A DNA stretch of 44,151 nt. Source: JANNFX01 sp031380225. GTDB taxonomy: Bacteria; Pseudomonadota; Alphaproteobacteria; Rhizobiales; Hyphomicrobiaceae. How positions within the stretch are numbered: position 1 is the first letter of the stretch; every line of letters starts with the position of its first letter. The stretch is from the NCBI GenBank assembly GCA_031380225.1, contig JANNFX010000119.1, forward strand, positions 1 through 44,151, read 5' to 3'. The position numbers and the translations under genes are program-made. Of the stretch, positions 16,403 through 24,898 are shown piece after piece. The notes under the pieces were generated by a model, which ran no database searches, was not told the origin of the DNA, and saw nothing but the letters and a program-made list of their open reading frames with translations.

Positions 16403-17242
16403 CTACGAACTCATCTCGCACGATGGTCCTGCCTGATCCTGATGCGCGGACAAATCAAGAATGGTGGCGTTAGTGCCAGATAACGCATTGTCGGGATCCC
16501 AAGCAACGTTGACGGTATTGAAGCGGGCACTTTTCAGATCGCAAATGAGAAGCCGTCCCGCCAATGTATCGCCGGCGCCGGTGATTTCTTTGATGACTTC
16601 GGTGGCTTGCAACGTGCCGACCACTCCCGCAACCGCGCCCAAGACGCCAACCTCCGAGCAGTTCGCGACCGTGCCAGGCGGCGGCGCTTCGGGAAACAAG
16701 CAGCGATAGCTCGGATATGGCGTGCCGTCATTTGTGCGCTCGTGCGGTTTGAACAGCGTCACGTAACCATCGAACGGCCCGAGCGCCGCGAATACCAGCG
16801 GCTTTTTGGCGAGATAACAGGCATCCGACACCAGATAGCGCGTCGCGAAATTATCAGAGCCATCGGCGACGATGTCGTAGCGGCCGATGATGTCGAGGGC
16901 ATTGGCAGCTGTCAGCCGCTCATCATAGATCTCGACCACGACATGGGGATTGAGACGCTTGATGGCATCTTTCGCGCTCTCAACTTTGGCAGCTCCGATG
17001 TGCGCGGTATCGTGAATGACTTGTCGCTGCAGATTGTCGAGCGATACGCGATCGTCATCGATAATACCGAGCGTGCCAACGCCAGCTGCCGCAAGATACA
17101 ACAGTACCGGCGATCCAAGACCACCAACTCCGATCACCAATACGCGCGCCGCCTTGAGCTTCTGCTGACCCTGGCCGCCAATCTCTTTCAGCACCAAATG
17201 CCGCTTGTAGCGCTGAATTTCTTGCGGGGTGAGGGTGGGCAT
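16403..17242 (-). CDS. moeB: HesA/MoeB/ThiF-family adenylyltransferase
   Basis: An E1-like enzyme that adenylates the C-terminal glycine of a ubiquitin-fold sulfur carrier (MoaD or ThiS). The 279-residue protein starts LTPQEIQRYKRHLVLKEIGG. It has the nucleotide loop VIGVGGLGSPVLLYLAAAGV (~35-54), IDDDRVSLDNLQRQ, DGSDNFATRYLVSD, and YRCLFPEAPPPGTVANCSEV. The usual two zinc CxxC pairs are missing: the first reads SYRC and the C-terminal pair is absent. No rhodanese domain follows. Whether its partner is MoaD, ThiS or another carrier cannot be told. It is convergent with the CoA-binding gene, 7 nt apart. Confidence 0.87.
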   Translation of the reverse strand: MPTLTPQEIQRYKRHLVLKEIGGQGQQKLKAARVLVIGVGGLGSPVLLYLAAAGVGTLGIIDDDRVSLDNLQRQVIHDTAHIGAAKVESAKDAIKRLNPHVVVEIYDERLTAANALDIIGRYDIVADGSDNFATRYLVSDACYLAKKPLVFAALGPFDGYVTLFKPHERTNDGTPYPSYRCLFPEAPPPGTVANCSEVGVLGAVAGVVGTLQATEVIKEITGAGDTLAGRLLICDLKSARFNTVNVAWDPDNALSGTNATILDLSAHQDQAGPSCEMSS

Positions 17243-17405
17243 CGTCGGGTGTCCTTTCCCGGGGTGTTATATTCGGTGAGAGGCGCCCCTACTAGCCCGG
17301 CCCCAAACCTTAGAGAAGGCCGGGCTAGGCAGCCCGTATGCCGATGTGTGCGGGGTAAGGCGGAGAAGAAGTGGGGGTCAGCATATCGATAAGTTTTGCC
17401 AATGC

Positions 17406-17504
17406 GTAGGGTGCAATAGCGCAAAGCGCGTATTGCACCGCGGTCTTGCCGCGCGGCGGGACGGTGCAATACGCTCCGGCTTCGCCTCCGCTATTGCACC
17501 CTAC
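17406..17504. repeat. Double palindromic repeat (GGTGCAATA type)
   Basis: The outer arms GTAGGGTGCAATAGCG (17406-17421) and CGCTATTGCACCCTAC (17489-17504) are perfect 16-nt complements. The inner arms CGTATTGCACCG (17429-17440) and CGGTGCAATACG (17462-17473) also pair. Each half can fold on its own into a hairpin. This matches a common proteobacterial intergenic element reading GGTGCAATA... Confidence 0.85.
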
Positions 17505-17661
17505 GATATCCTAGTGTTCTGGCACTGACAGTTGATACCGCCTGGCAAAATCTTCACTTGGTTCCCGGACAGGGTCGGACGGATGTGAGCGATCTGATCC
17601 GGGATCCTCACCGTTGCAATTAAGCCGTGCCGTGCATCGCGCGCATCTCTGGCCGTAAAGA

Positions 17662-17702
17662 TCCCGGACGTTATCACTCGCGCACTCGCGATAACTCCGG
17701 GA
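17662..17702. repeat. Imperfect palindrome upstream of mch
   Basis: The arms TCCCGGA/TCCGGGA and GTTATC/GATAAC with an inner CGCG pairing span 41 nt and end 130 nt before mch. It could be a REP-type element or an operator. Confidence 0.5.
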
Positions 17703-17832
17703 GCTAAACGTCAGTGCCGCAACGCGAGCGCCCCACCCACTGCGACCACCTGGGCGTTGAGGCTGGGCCGCTCTTGGCGCATTGCTGGCGGCACCAAATG
17801 ACCTCAATCCGCTTCGATCTTAAGGGCTCCCG

Positions 17833-18891
17833 ATGCTGGCGACCAAAACCAATCCTGGCAAATTCTTCGAAGACTATCACGTTGGCCAAATTTTGAACCA
17901 CGCCACGCCCCGCACCATCACCGAGGGTGATGTGGCCCTGTACATGAGCCTTTACGGTCCGCGCTTTGCTGTGCAGTCTTCCGATCAGTTCGCAACCGCC
18001 ATCGGTTATCCGAAGTCGCCGGTTGATGATCTTTTGATGTTTCACGTGGTATTCGGCAAGACGGTCCCCGATATCTCGCTCAATGCCATTGCCAACCTCG
18101 GCTATGCCGAAGGCCTGGTGATGAAGGCGGTCTATCCGGGCGACACCATGACGACCGTCTCCGAAGTCATCGGGCTCAAAGAAAATTCGAACAAGGAGAC
18201 CGGCACTGTTTATGTGCGCTCGACGGGCCGCAATCAGCACGGCGAGATCGTGTTACAATACTGCCGTTGGGTCATGGTCCGTAAGCGCGATAAAAACGCG
18301 ACGGTTGCTGAAGCTGTGGTGCCTAAACTTCGCGACCGCATGGACCCGTCCGAATTCGGTGCCGCCGTGCCGCCGCTCAACATCGCCGCCTACAACAAGG
18401 ATCTCGCGGGCTCGCCTTACTTATGGGGCGACTATGAAGTTGGCGAAAAGATCGACCACGTTGACGGCATGACACTCGAAGAAGCCGAGCATCAAATGGC
18501 GACCCGGCTTTATCAGAACACCGCTAAAGTGCATTTCAACCAGCATACGGAATCGAAAGGCCGGTTCGGCAAGCGCATTGTTTACGGCGGCGTGGTGATA
18601 TCTTTGGCGCGCGCGCTGTCGTTCAACGGCCTCAATAACGCATTTCATTTGGCTGCGATCAACGGCGGCCGCCATGTGGCGCCGTTGTTTGCCGGCGACA
18701 CCGTCTATGCATGGTCCGAAATTCTTGAGAAAGCCGAAATTCCAGGCCGTAGTGACATCGGCGCCTTGAGGACGCGGCTGATCGCCGTTAAAAATCAGGA
18801 TTGTTCGGCTTTGCCGCTAAAGAAAGAAAAGGGAGAATATACCGACGGCGTCATCCTTGATCTTGATATCTGGGTCGTGCTGCCGCGTTGA
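17833..18891 (+). CDS. mch: Mesaconyl-CoA hydratase (2-methylfumaryl-CoA hydratase)
   Basis: It hydrates mesaconyl-C1-CoA to beta-methylmalyl-CoA in the ethylmalonyl-CoA pathway of acetyl-CoA assimilation. The 352-residue protein is a double hot-dog MaoC-type dehydratase. The N-terminal half has HATPRTITEGDVALYMSLYG and FHVVFGKTVPDISLNAIANL, and the C-terminal half has YEVGEKIDHVDGMTLEEAEH, RLYQNTAKVHFNQH and RIVYGGVVISLARALSFNGL. These segments closely resemble Rhodobacter Mch as I remember it. The ATG at 17833 (MLATKTNPGKFFEDY) fits the family start. None of the other dedicated pathway genes is in the window. Confidence 0.93.
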   Translation: MLATKTNPGKFFEDYHVGQILNHATPRTITEGDVALYMSLYGPRFAVQSSDQFATAIGYPKSPVDDLLMFHVVFGKTVPDISLNAIANLGYAEGLVMKAVYPGDTMTTVSEVIGLKENSNKETGTVYVRSTGRNQHGEIVLQYCRWVMVRKRDKNATVAEAVVPKLRDRMDPSEFGAAVPPLNIAAYNKDLAGSPYLWGDYEVGEKIDHVDGMTLEEAEHQMATRLYQNTAKVHFNQHTESKGRFGKRIVYGGVVISLARALSFNGLNNAFHLAAINGGRHVAPLFAGDTVYAWSEILEKAEIPGRSDIGALRTRLIAVKNQDCSALPLKKEKGEYTDGVILDLDIWVVLPR

Positions 18892-18923
18892 ACTGAATTG
18901 AGTTGTCATGTTGGGGGAACGCT

Positions 18924-19451
18924 ATGCAACGATCGAATGTCATTGTGGCCGTTGCAGGATTGGTATGCGGGTTGAGTTCACTTGCACTTGCAGAGGACGC
19001 CGGGCTGCACGCCATATCGGATATAAAGCTCAAGGGCGGAACAGCAGCCGGGAGCATCAGCTTTGCCCCATCACCGTCGGGCGTGCTGATCAAACTCAAA
19101 TTGACAGGTTTGCCCCCAGGCGCCCATGCAATTCGCGTCCATGAAACCGGCACATGCGACGGCGAATTTGAAAGTGCCGGCGGTATATTCAATCCCTTTG
19201 GCGCCGTGCATGGATTGCTCAACCCAGAAGGTCCAATGGCCGGCGATTTGCCGAATATCTTTGCGGACGCAACCGGCGCGGCCGAAGCCGAATTCATTGC
19301 GCCACATATGCAACTGTCGGCTGATGCAACTGAGTCTCTGGTCAGCGAAGATCAGCGCTCAATTCTCATTTTTGAAAGACCTGATGATCACGCGAGTGAG
19401 GACGGCGGCGCGGGCGCCCGTATCGCGTGCGGTGTGATCACGAAGAAATAG
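18924..19451 (+). CDS. Cu/Zn superoxide dismutase-like protein with degenerate metal sites
   Basis: A 175-residue exported protein with a signal peptide (residues 1-24, cleaved after ALA) and a SodC-type beta-barrel. Matching segments are GAHAIRVHETGTC, SAGGIFNP, GDLPNIFAD and GARIACGVI. The disulfide cysteines (C78, C169) and the active-site arginine (R166) remain. Metal ligands are largely lost: copper His46, 63, 80 and 120 equivalents are R71, I88, M105 and F150, while only the H48, H71 and D83 equivalents (H73, H96, D108) are kept. Loss of dismutase activity is inferred. The start at 18924 has GGGGGAACGCT upstream; a TTG at 18903 is the alternative. It begins 32 nt after mch. Confidence 0.85.
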   Translation: MQRSNVIVAVAGLVCGLSSLALAEDAGLHAISDIKLKGGTAAGSISFAPSPSGVLIKLKLTGLPPGAHAIRVHETGTCDGEFESAGGIFNPFGAVHGLLNPEGPMAGDLPNIFADATGAAEAEFIAPHMQLSADATESLVSEDQRSILIFERPDDHASEDGGAGARIACGVITKK

Positions 19452-19619
19452 CCCGTTTCCAGACCGTCCGGTTGTTTCGTCCGCGGTCAGACTTAGTTTA
19501 CCGTTTATTCTGTTTATTTCTGTAACACTAGCGAACGGTGCATCAACCATCAGCAGGTTGAGCAGGTTGCACAAGCTTTTATCGCCTTGGTGGCGGCCTT
19601 CGGACGGTAGTGAACGACT

Positions 19620-20597
19620 TTGACGCAGCGTATTGCAGTGATTGGGGCTGGGGTCGCCGGGCTATCGTGTGCCCGCGTGTTGCGTCAGGCTGGCTGCTAC
19701 GTCGAAGTATTCGAACAGGATCGAATCATCGGCGGACGCATGGCAACGCTGCGCCTCGGTGCCACGACGTTCGATCACGGAGCGCAGTACCTAACAGGCC
19801 GGTCGCCACGCTTCCAAGGCTATATCAAAGAGCTTGAAGGTACAGGCTATCTGGCTAAATGGTCGCCAAAGTTTTTGACCAAAAACGGCCAGGAAGCGCA
19901 AATGCTTCAGGACTGGTACGTTGGCGTGCCGGGCATGTCGTCGATCGTGCGGCCGATGGCAGAAAGCGTGCGCATCCACACATCGCGAAAAGTGCACACA
20001 ATCGCCCGCGACACCAAAGGCTGGCATATCTGGTTTGACAATCAGGAGTCGACCGGGCCGTTTTCGGCTGTGGCGGTTGCCGTTCCGGCACCGGAAGCGC
20101 GGCTGCTGCTAGGCCGCATCGACGGCATGCCCGAGACGATGTCGCGCGTTCGCATGACGCCGTGCTGGTCGCTGATGGTCAAGCTTGAGGATCAAGTCCT
20201 GCCCGATCAAGACGTGTTCTCTGACATGTCGGAAGTCGTGCGTTGGATCGGCCGTAACAGTTCGAAGCCCGGCCGGAAGTCGTCGGGCGAGACGATTGTC
20301 GTTCATGCGTCGCCAAGTTGGAGCCGTGAACTTGAAGAAGTTGAACCAGACGAAGTCGCCGAAGAGCTGTGGAGCGAAGTCTGCCGCGGCATCGGTTTGC
20401 CGCCGACGCGGCCATCAATGATGACCGCTCACCTGTGGCGCCACGGTTTGGTCGATACATCGGTTGGTGAGACCTATCTGTTTTCGTCGGAATACCGGGT
20501 CGGCGCGGCTGGAGACTGGTGCCTCGGACGTTTGGCCGAACATGCCTTCGAAAGTGGCCACGGCCTCGGCAAAGCAATTGTCAACGCGATTATGTAA
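19620..20597 (+). CDS. FAD-dependent amine oxidase / renalase-like oxidoreductase
   Basis: A 325-residue flavoprotein. The N-terminal dinucleotide-binding motif is RIAVIGAGVAGLSCARVLRQ, followed by VEVFEQDRIIGGRMATLRLG and TTFDHGAQYLTGRS (the GGR-MAT and DHGAQY motifs of renalase-like proteins). The C-terminal FAD contact is GAAGDWCLGRLAEHAFESGH. There is no signal peptide. The natural substrate is unknown; relatives are often annotated as NAD(P)-binding oxidoreductases. The start is TTG at 19620, since no in-frame ATG precedes the motif; its ribosome site is weak. Its last 8 nt overlap the end of the convergent AlkB-like gene. Confidence 0.87.
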   Translation: MTQRIAVIGAGVAGLSCARVLRQAGCYVEVFEQDRIIGGRMATLRLGATTFDHGAQYLTGRSPRFQGYIKELEGTGYLAKWSPKFLTKNGQEAQMLQDWYVGVPGMSSIVRPMAESVRIHTSRKVHTIARDTKGWHIWFDNQESTGPFSAVAVAVPAPEARLLLGRIDGMPETMSRVRMTPCWSLMVKLEDQVLPDQDVFSDMSEVVRWIGRNSSKPGRKSSGETIVVHASPSWSRELEEVEPDEVAEELWSEVCRGIGLPPTRPSMMTAHLWRHGLVDTSVGETYLFSSEYRVGAAGDWCLGRLAEHAFESGHGLGKAIVNAIM

Positions 20598-21270
20598 CTG
20601 ATGCATTTTCCGGCTTAGACGGCACGGTCAAGGGCGTTACCCGCCGCAAGGTTAAGTTGATTCGGCCGCCTTCGGGGACGAGGTCTGACGTCCCGGCCAG
20701 CACTCGGTCGATACCGTGATAGGCAAAGCGCGAGCCACCGCCCAACACGACGACATCGCCGGATCGTAAAGTGAACCTGATTTTGGCATCGCCGCGCTTC
20801 GGGCCGCCAATGTGGAACACGGCATCGTCGCCTAGAGACACAGAAAGCACCGGCGCTAATGGTTCCTTTTCGTCAGAGTCGCGATGGCTGCCCATTTTGG
20901 TGCCTTTGCCGTATAAATTTATTAGGCAAGCCTCTGGCAAACCATTGAAATCTGCATGCTGCCGCCACAAGTCCAGGAGTTGCTCAGGGATCGGCGGCCA
21001 GGGTTTCCCAGTCTCAAGATGTTGCCCTTGATAACGGTAGCCCCGGTGCTTATCGGACACCCAGCCGAGCGGGCCGCAGTTGGTCATCCGGACGGAAAAC
21101 GGAACTCCGGATTTGGGCATCTTTGGCGTAAAAAACGGGGCTTCTGCGATCACCTGCTGAACGGCGCGTAGCAGTCGCTTTTGCGCGGCCAGGTCGAGCG
21201 CTTTCTCATACAGCCGGACGCCATCTGGAAGTTGGGTGCTGAGGTTTTCAAACAACGGCAGAGCACCCAT
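20590..21270 (-). CDS. alkB: AlkB-like 2-oxoglutarate/Fe(II) dioxygenase
   Basis: It removes alkyl lesions such as 1-methyladenine and 3-methylcytosine from DNA or RNA by oxidation. The 226-residue protein has the iron ligands H129 and D131 (GSHRDSDE) and H185 (RFAYHGIDRV). It has the 2-oxoglutarate-binding arginine motif GRINLTLRR (202-210). It also has CLINLYGKGTKMGSH, the typical AlkB nucleotide-recognition and metal region. It is convergent with the flavoprotein gene and divergent from dnaK, so the 21271-21480 region must hold promoters for both. Confidence 0.93.
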   Translation of the reverse strand: MGALPLFENLSTQLPDGVRLYEKALDLAAQKRLLRAVQQVIAEAPFFTPKMPKSGVPFSVRMTNCGPLGWVSDKHRGYRYQGQHLETGKPWPPIPEQLLDLWRQHADFNGLPEACLINLYGKGTKMGSHRDSDEKEPLAPVLSVSLGDDAVFHIGGPKRGDAKIRFTLRSGDVVVLGGGSRFAYHGIDRVLAGTSDLVPEGGRINLTLRRVTPLTVPSKPENASVT

Positions 21271-21327
21271 ATTTCAACCTCCAACGCCACTGGATCATAG
21301 GCCGCGGCAATAATAGTGGACACTGCG

Positions 21328-21355
21328 GTTGCACCTGTAAAACACAACCCTATAT
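21328..21355 (+). promoter_or_regulatory. Probable sigma-32 (heat-shock) promoter of dnaK
   Basis: GTTG (21328-21331), 17 nt, then CCTATAT (21349-21355). This agrees with the alphaproteobacterial RpoH pattern CTTG-N17/18-CYTATNT except for one base in the -35. It implies a leader of ~120 nt before dnaK. No CIRCE element is seen. Confidence 0.6.
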
Positions 21356-21480
21356 AACTCTCAGTCACGCTCCGATCTCCGAGGGGATCGCCGGCGCAGC
21401 TCATGGTAAACGGGGTTGCGCGAATTCTGGATGCCAGTTGGTCCAGACGGTCCGCCACAACAAAAAGAGGAATTATTTCA

Positions 21481-23406
21481 ATGGGTAAAGTCATCGGCAT
21501 CGACCTTGGCACCACGAATTCGTGTGTCGCTGTGATCGAAGGCGGGAAACCGCGGGTGCTGGATAATGCCGAAGGCGGCAATACCACGCCGTCGATTGTC
21601 GCTTTTGCCAACGATGGCGAGCGGCTGATCGGCCTGCCAGCCAAACGCCAGGCGGTCACCAATCCGACCGACACTTTCTATGCCATCAAGCGCCTGATCG
21701 GCCGCCGGTTCGAAGACCCGATGGTTGAAAAGGACAAGAAGCTGGTCCCCTACAAAATCGTCAAGGGTCCGACCGGCGACGCCTGGGTTGAAGCCAATGG
21801 GCAGGCTTACTCGCCCCAGCAGATCTCAGCCTTCATTCTGCAGAAGATGAAGGAAACCGCGGAAGCCAAGCTTGGCGAGCCGGTGACGCAGGCCGTCATC
21901 ACGGTTCCGGCTTACTTCAACGATGCTCAACGTCAGGCGACCAAAGACGCCGGCAAGATCGCCGGTCTCGAAGTGCTGCGCATCATTAACGAGCCGACGG
22001 CAGCTGCGCTCGCCTATGGCCTCGACAAGAAAAAAGAAGCCAAGACGATTGCCGTCTATGACCTCGGCGGCGGCACGTTCGACGTCTCTATTCTTGAGAT
22101 CGGCGACGGTGTGTTCGAAGTGAAGTCGACCAACGGCGATACGTTCCTCGGCGGCGAAGACTTCGACATGAAGCTCGTCCAATACCTTGCAGATGAGTTC
22201 AAAAAGCAAAATGGCATCGACCTGCGCGGTGACAAGCTCGCACTGCAGCGCCTTAAGGAAGCCGCCGAAAAAGCCAAGATAGAGTTGTCGTCGGCGATGC
22301 AGACCGAAATTAATCTGCCATTTATTTCGATGAGCGCGCAGACGCAGGCGCCGTTGCATTTGACCATGAAGATGTCGCGCGCGATGCTGGAAAGCCTCGT
22401 CGACGATCTGATCGCCAGGACCAAAGGTCCGTGCGAGCAGGCCATCAAAGACGCGGGCTTGAAGGCTGCGGAAATTGATGAAGTTGTTCTTGTCGGCGGC
22501 ATGACGCGCATGCCGAAGGTGCAGGAAGTCGTCAAGAATCTGTTTGGCAAGGAGCCTCATAAGGGCGTCAACCCAGACGAAGTTGTGGCTGTTGGTGCTG
22601 CGATCCAGGGCGGCGTTTTGAAGGGCGAAGTTAAGGACGTGCTACTGCTCGACGTGACACCGCTGTCACTCGGCATTGAAACGCTGGGTGGCGTTTTCAC
22701 GCGCCTGATTGATCGCAATACGACGATCCCGACGAAGAAGAGCCAGGTATTCTCGACCGCTGAAGATGGCCAGAGCGCGGTTACAATTCGCGTCAGCCAA
22801 GGCGAACGCGAGATGGCAGCTGACAACAAGTTGCTCGGTCAATTCGATTTGGTTGGTATTCCGCCTGCACCGCGCGGAATGCCGCAGATCGAGGTCACGT
22901 TCGACATCGATGCCAATGGCATTGTACACGTTTCTGCCAAGGACAAGGCGACGAGTAAGGAACAGTCGGTCCGCATCCAAGCTTCAGGCGGGTTGTCGGA
23001 CAAAGACATCGAGCGCATGGTCAAGGAAGCGGAAGCTCACGCTACCGAAGACAAGTCCAAGCGCGAACTGGTTGAAGCCAAGAACCAGGGTGAAGCGATG
23101 GTGCATGCCACTGAAAAGCAGCTGGTTGAGCATGCAGCAATTCCAGCCGTTGCGTCAGTGAAGGGTACTGTCGAGACAGCCATGTCGGCAGTAAGGGAAG
23201 CGATAAAGACCGACGACCTTGAAACGATCAAGTCGGCGACGGCCGCGCTAACACAAGCAATGATGAAGATCGGCGAAGCCATCTACACGGCTAAGGGTGG
23301 CGCGGCCGGGGTTGACCCAGGACCCGGCGATCAACCCGGTGATGGCGACGACTCCATCGTCGACGCTGACTTTGAAGAAGTCAAAGACGACAAGAAGCGC
23401 GCATAA
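21481..23406 (+). CDS. dnaK: Chaperone DnaK (Hsp70)
   Basis: The 641-residue Hsp70 chaperone binds unfolded protein segments in an ATP-dependent cycle with DnaJ and GrpE. Motifs are GIDLGTTNSCVAVIEGGKPR at the N-terminus, YFNDAQRQATKDAGKIAGLE, AYDLGGGTFDVSILEIGDG-like phosphate loops and the linker region DVLLLDVTPLSLGIETLGG. The substrate domain is followed by a lid ending DADFEEVKDDKKRA. The ATG at 21481 has AGAGGAAT upstream and matches the family start; an in-frame ATG at 21403 is rejected. dnaJ follows after 282 nt with a strong hairpin between. Confidence 0.99.
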   Translation: MGKVIGIDLGTTNSCVAVIEGGKPRVLDNAEGGNTTPSIVAFANDGERLIGLPAKRQAVTNPTDTFYAIKRLIGRRFEDPMVEKDKKLVPYKIVKGPTGDAWVEANGQAYSPQQISAFILQKMKETAEAKLGEPVTQAVITVPAYFNDAQRQATKDAGKIAGLEVLRIINEPTAAALAYGLDKKKEAKTIAVYDLGGGTFDVSILEIGDGVFEVKSTNGDTFLGGEDFDMKLVQYLADEFKKQNGIDLRGDKLALQRLKEAAEKAKIELSSAMQTEINLPFISMSAQTQAPLHLTMKMSRAMLESLVDDLIARTKGPCEQAIKDAGLKAAEIDEVVLVGGMTRMPKVQEVVKNLFGKEPHKGVNPDEVVAVGAAIQGGVLKGEVKDVLLLDVTPLSLGIETLGGVFTRLIDRNTTIPTKKSQVFSTAEDGQSAVTIRVSQGEREMAADNKLLGQFDLVGIPPAPRGMPQIEVTFDIDANGIVHVSAKDKATSKEQSVRIQASGGLSDKDIERMVKEAEAHATEDKSKRELVEAKNQGEAMVHATEKQLVEHAAIPAVASVKGTVETAMSAVREAIKTDDLETIKSATAALTQAMMKIGEAIYTAKGGAAGVDPGPGDQPGDGDDSIVDADFEEVKDDKKRA

Positions 23407-23448
23407 CCGGTGCTGTGGCCATGCGCCAAGTTCTCGGATCATATGGCA

Positions 23449-23483
23449 GACAACAGCGGCGATCTAATCTCGCCGCTGTTGTC
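23449..23483 (+). terminator. Strong hairpin between dnaK and dnaJ
   Basis: The arms GACAACAGCGGCGA (23449-23462) and TCGCCGCTGTTGTC (23470-23483) pair perfectly over 14 bp around a 7-nt loop. ATTCTGT follows without a full U-run. It probably attenuates read-through or protects the dnaK message, giving more DnaK than DnaJ. No gene is supported in the rest of this gap. Confidence 0.65.
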
Positions 23484-23688
23484 ATTCTGTCTGGGACAAG
23501 AGCTGGACCGGCTGCAGTGGCGGCAAATCCGGACTTTGAGCTTTGCGGCCAATGCCTCGACCTAACTTTGATGCTCGAAGAGAGTACAAATTGGCTTGAG
23601 TCCAGTCCAGTCTCCGTGTTGGATTGCACCGTCACCGGACCAGTTTCCAAGCAACTCATGGCCCACCTCGTGAAAGCCCCATAAATCG

Positions 23689-24837
23689 ATGGCCAAACGC
23701 GATTATTATGAAACTCTGGGTGTCGCACGTGGCGCCAATGAGCAGGAATTGAAGTCTGCCTTTCGCAACCTAGCGAAAGAGCATCACCCCGATCGTAATC
23801 CGGACGACTCGACTGCTGAGCAGAAATTCAAAGATCTCAGCGAAGCTTATGAAGTTTTGAAGGACCCGCAAAAACGCGCCGCCTACGATCGCTTCGGCCA
23901 TGCGGCATTCGAGGGCGGCCGTGGCGGCGCTGGTGGTGGGCCCGGATTTGGCCCCGATTTCGCGTCGTCAATGTCGGATATTTTCGATGACCTGTTCGGC
24001 GAGTTTATGGGTGGCCGCCGTGGCAGCAGCGGCGGACGCCGGAACGTGCGCGAACGCGGCGCTGACTTGCGCTATAATCTTGAAGTGACGCTAGAAGAAG
24101 CGTTTAACGGCAAGACCTCGCAGGTGCGGGTGCCTTCGAGCATCGCATGTGAAATCTGCTCGGGAACTGGCGCAAAGCCCGGCACGAAACCAACGAACTG
24201 CGCGACCTGCGGCGGGGCCGGAAAAGTTCGAGCCAGCCAAGGTTTCTTTACGATCGAGCGCACGTGCCCATCCTGTCAAGGCCGTGGCGAGAGCATCGAT
24301 GACCCCTGTTCGGCCTGTTCAGGCGCTGGCCGCGTCACGAAAGAGCGCACGCTTTCGGTCAATATTCCAGCCGGCGTTGAAGATGGCACCCGTATTCGCC
24401 TAGCTGGCGAAGGCGAGGCTGGATTGCGCGGCGGACCAACCGGTGATCTATATATTTTTCTCGGCATCAAGCCGCATCCGTTCTTCCAGCGTGACGGAGC
24501 GGACGTGTTCTGCAAGGTGCCGATTGCAATGACCAAGTCTGCGCTCGGTGGCCATATTGACGTGCCGACGCTCGACGGGACCAAGTCACGTGTGAAGGTT
24601 CCGGAAGGGACCGAAACCGGCAGCCAGTTCCGGCTCAAGGGCAAAGGCATGCCGATGCTGCGCTCAAAGACAACCGGCGACCTCTATATTCAAGTCAACG
24701 TCGAAACGCCTAAGAACTTAAGTGCTCGGCAGCGGCAATTACTAGAAGATTTTGAAAAAGAGAGCGTCAAAGATACCAGTCCTGAAAGTCACGGCTTTTT
24801 CGCACGCATGAAAGACTTTTTCGGCGGCGATGCTTAA
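23689..24837 (+). CDS. dnaJ: Chaperone DnaJ (Hsp40)
   Basis: The 382-residue type I J-protein stimulates DnaK ATPase and delivers substrates. It has the J domain with HPD at residues 33-35, and a Gly/Phe-rich linker (~75-125). The four zinc motifs are CEICSGTG, CATCGGAG, CPSCQGRG and CSACSGAG. The substrate-binding C-terminal domains end FFARMKDFFGGDA. It is the second gene of dnaKJ and may share the heat-shock promoter through the intergenic hairpin. Confidence 0.98.
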   Translation: MAKRDYYETLGVARGANEQELKSAFRNLAKEHHPDRNPDDSTAEQKFKDLSEAYEVLKDPQKRAAYDRFGHAAFEGGRGGAGGGPGFGPDFASSMSDIFDDLFGEFMGGRRGSSGGRRNVRERGADLRYNLEVTLEEAFNGKTSQVRVPSSIACEICSGTGAKPGTKPTNCATCGGAGKVRASQGFFTIERTCPSCQGRGESIDDPCSACSGAGRVTKERTLSVNIPAGVEDGTRIRLAGEGEAGLRGGPTGDLYIFLGIKPHPFFQRDGADVFCKVPIAMTKSALGGHIDVPTLDGTKSRVKVPEGTETGSQFRLKGKGMPMLRSKTTGDLYIQVNVETPKNLSARQRQLLEDFEKESVKDTSPESHGFFARMKDFFGGDA

Positions 24838-24898
24838 CAGTATCGAGTTGACCGCCGGTCGAGACTGAAAACCGATCAAACAGCCAGGGGATCAACCT

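Larger units (their letters stand above)
17243..17832 (+). other. Gene-free region between moeB-like and mch
   Basis: This 590-nt gap contains a two-hairpin palindromic repeat (17406-17504) and a second imperfect palindrome (17662-17702). I see no gene and no convincing promoter. The mch promoter presumably lies in the last 130 nt. Confidence 0.5.

Noticed and set aside
23415..23684. 89-codon ORF between dnaK and dnaJ
   Set aside because: It runs through the strong intergenic hairpin, has no clear ribosome site and no recognisable protein features.
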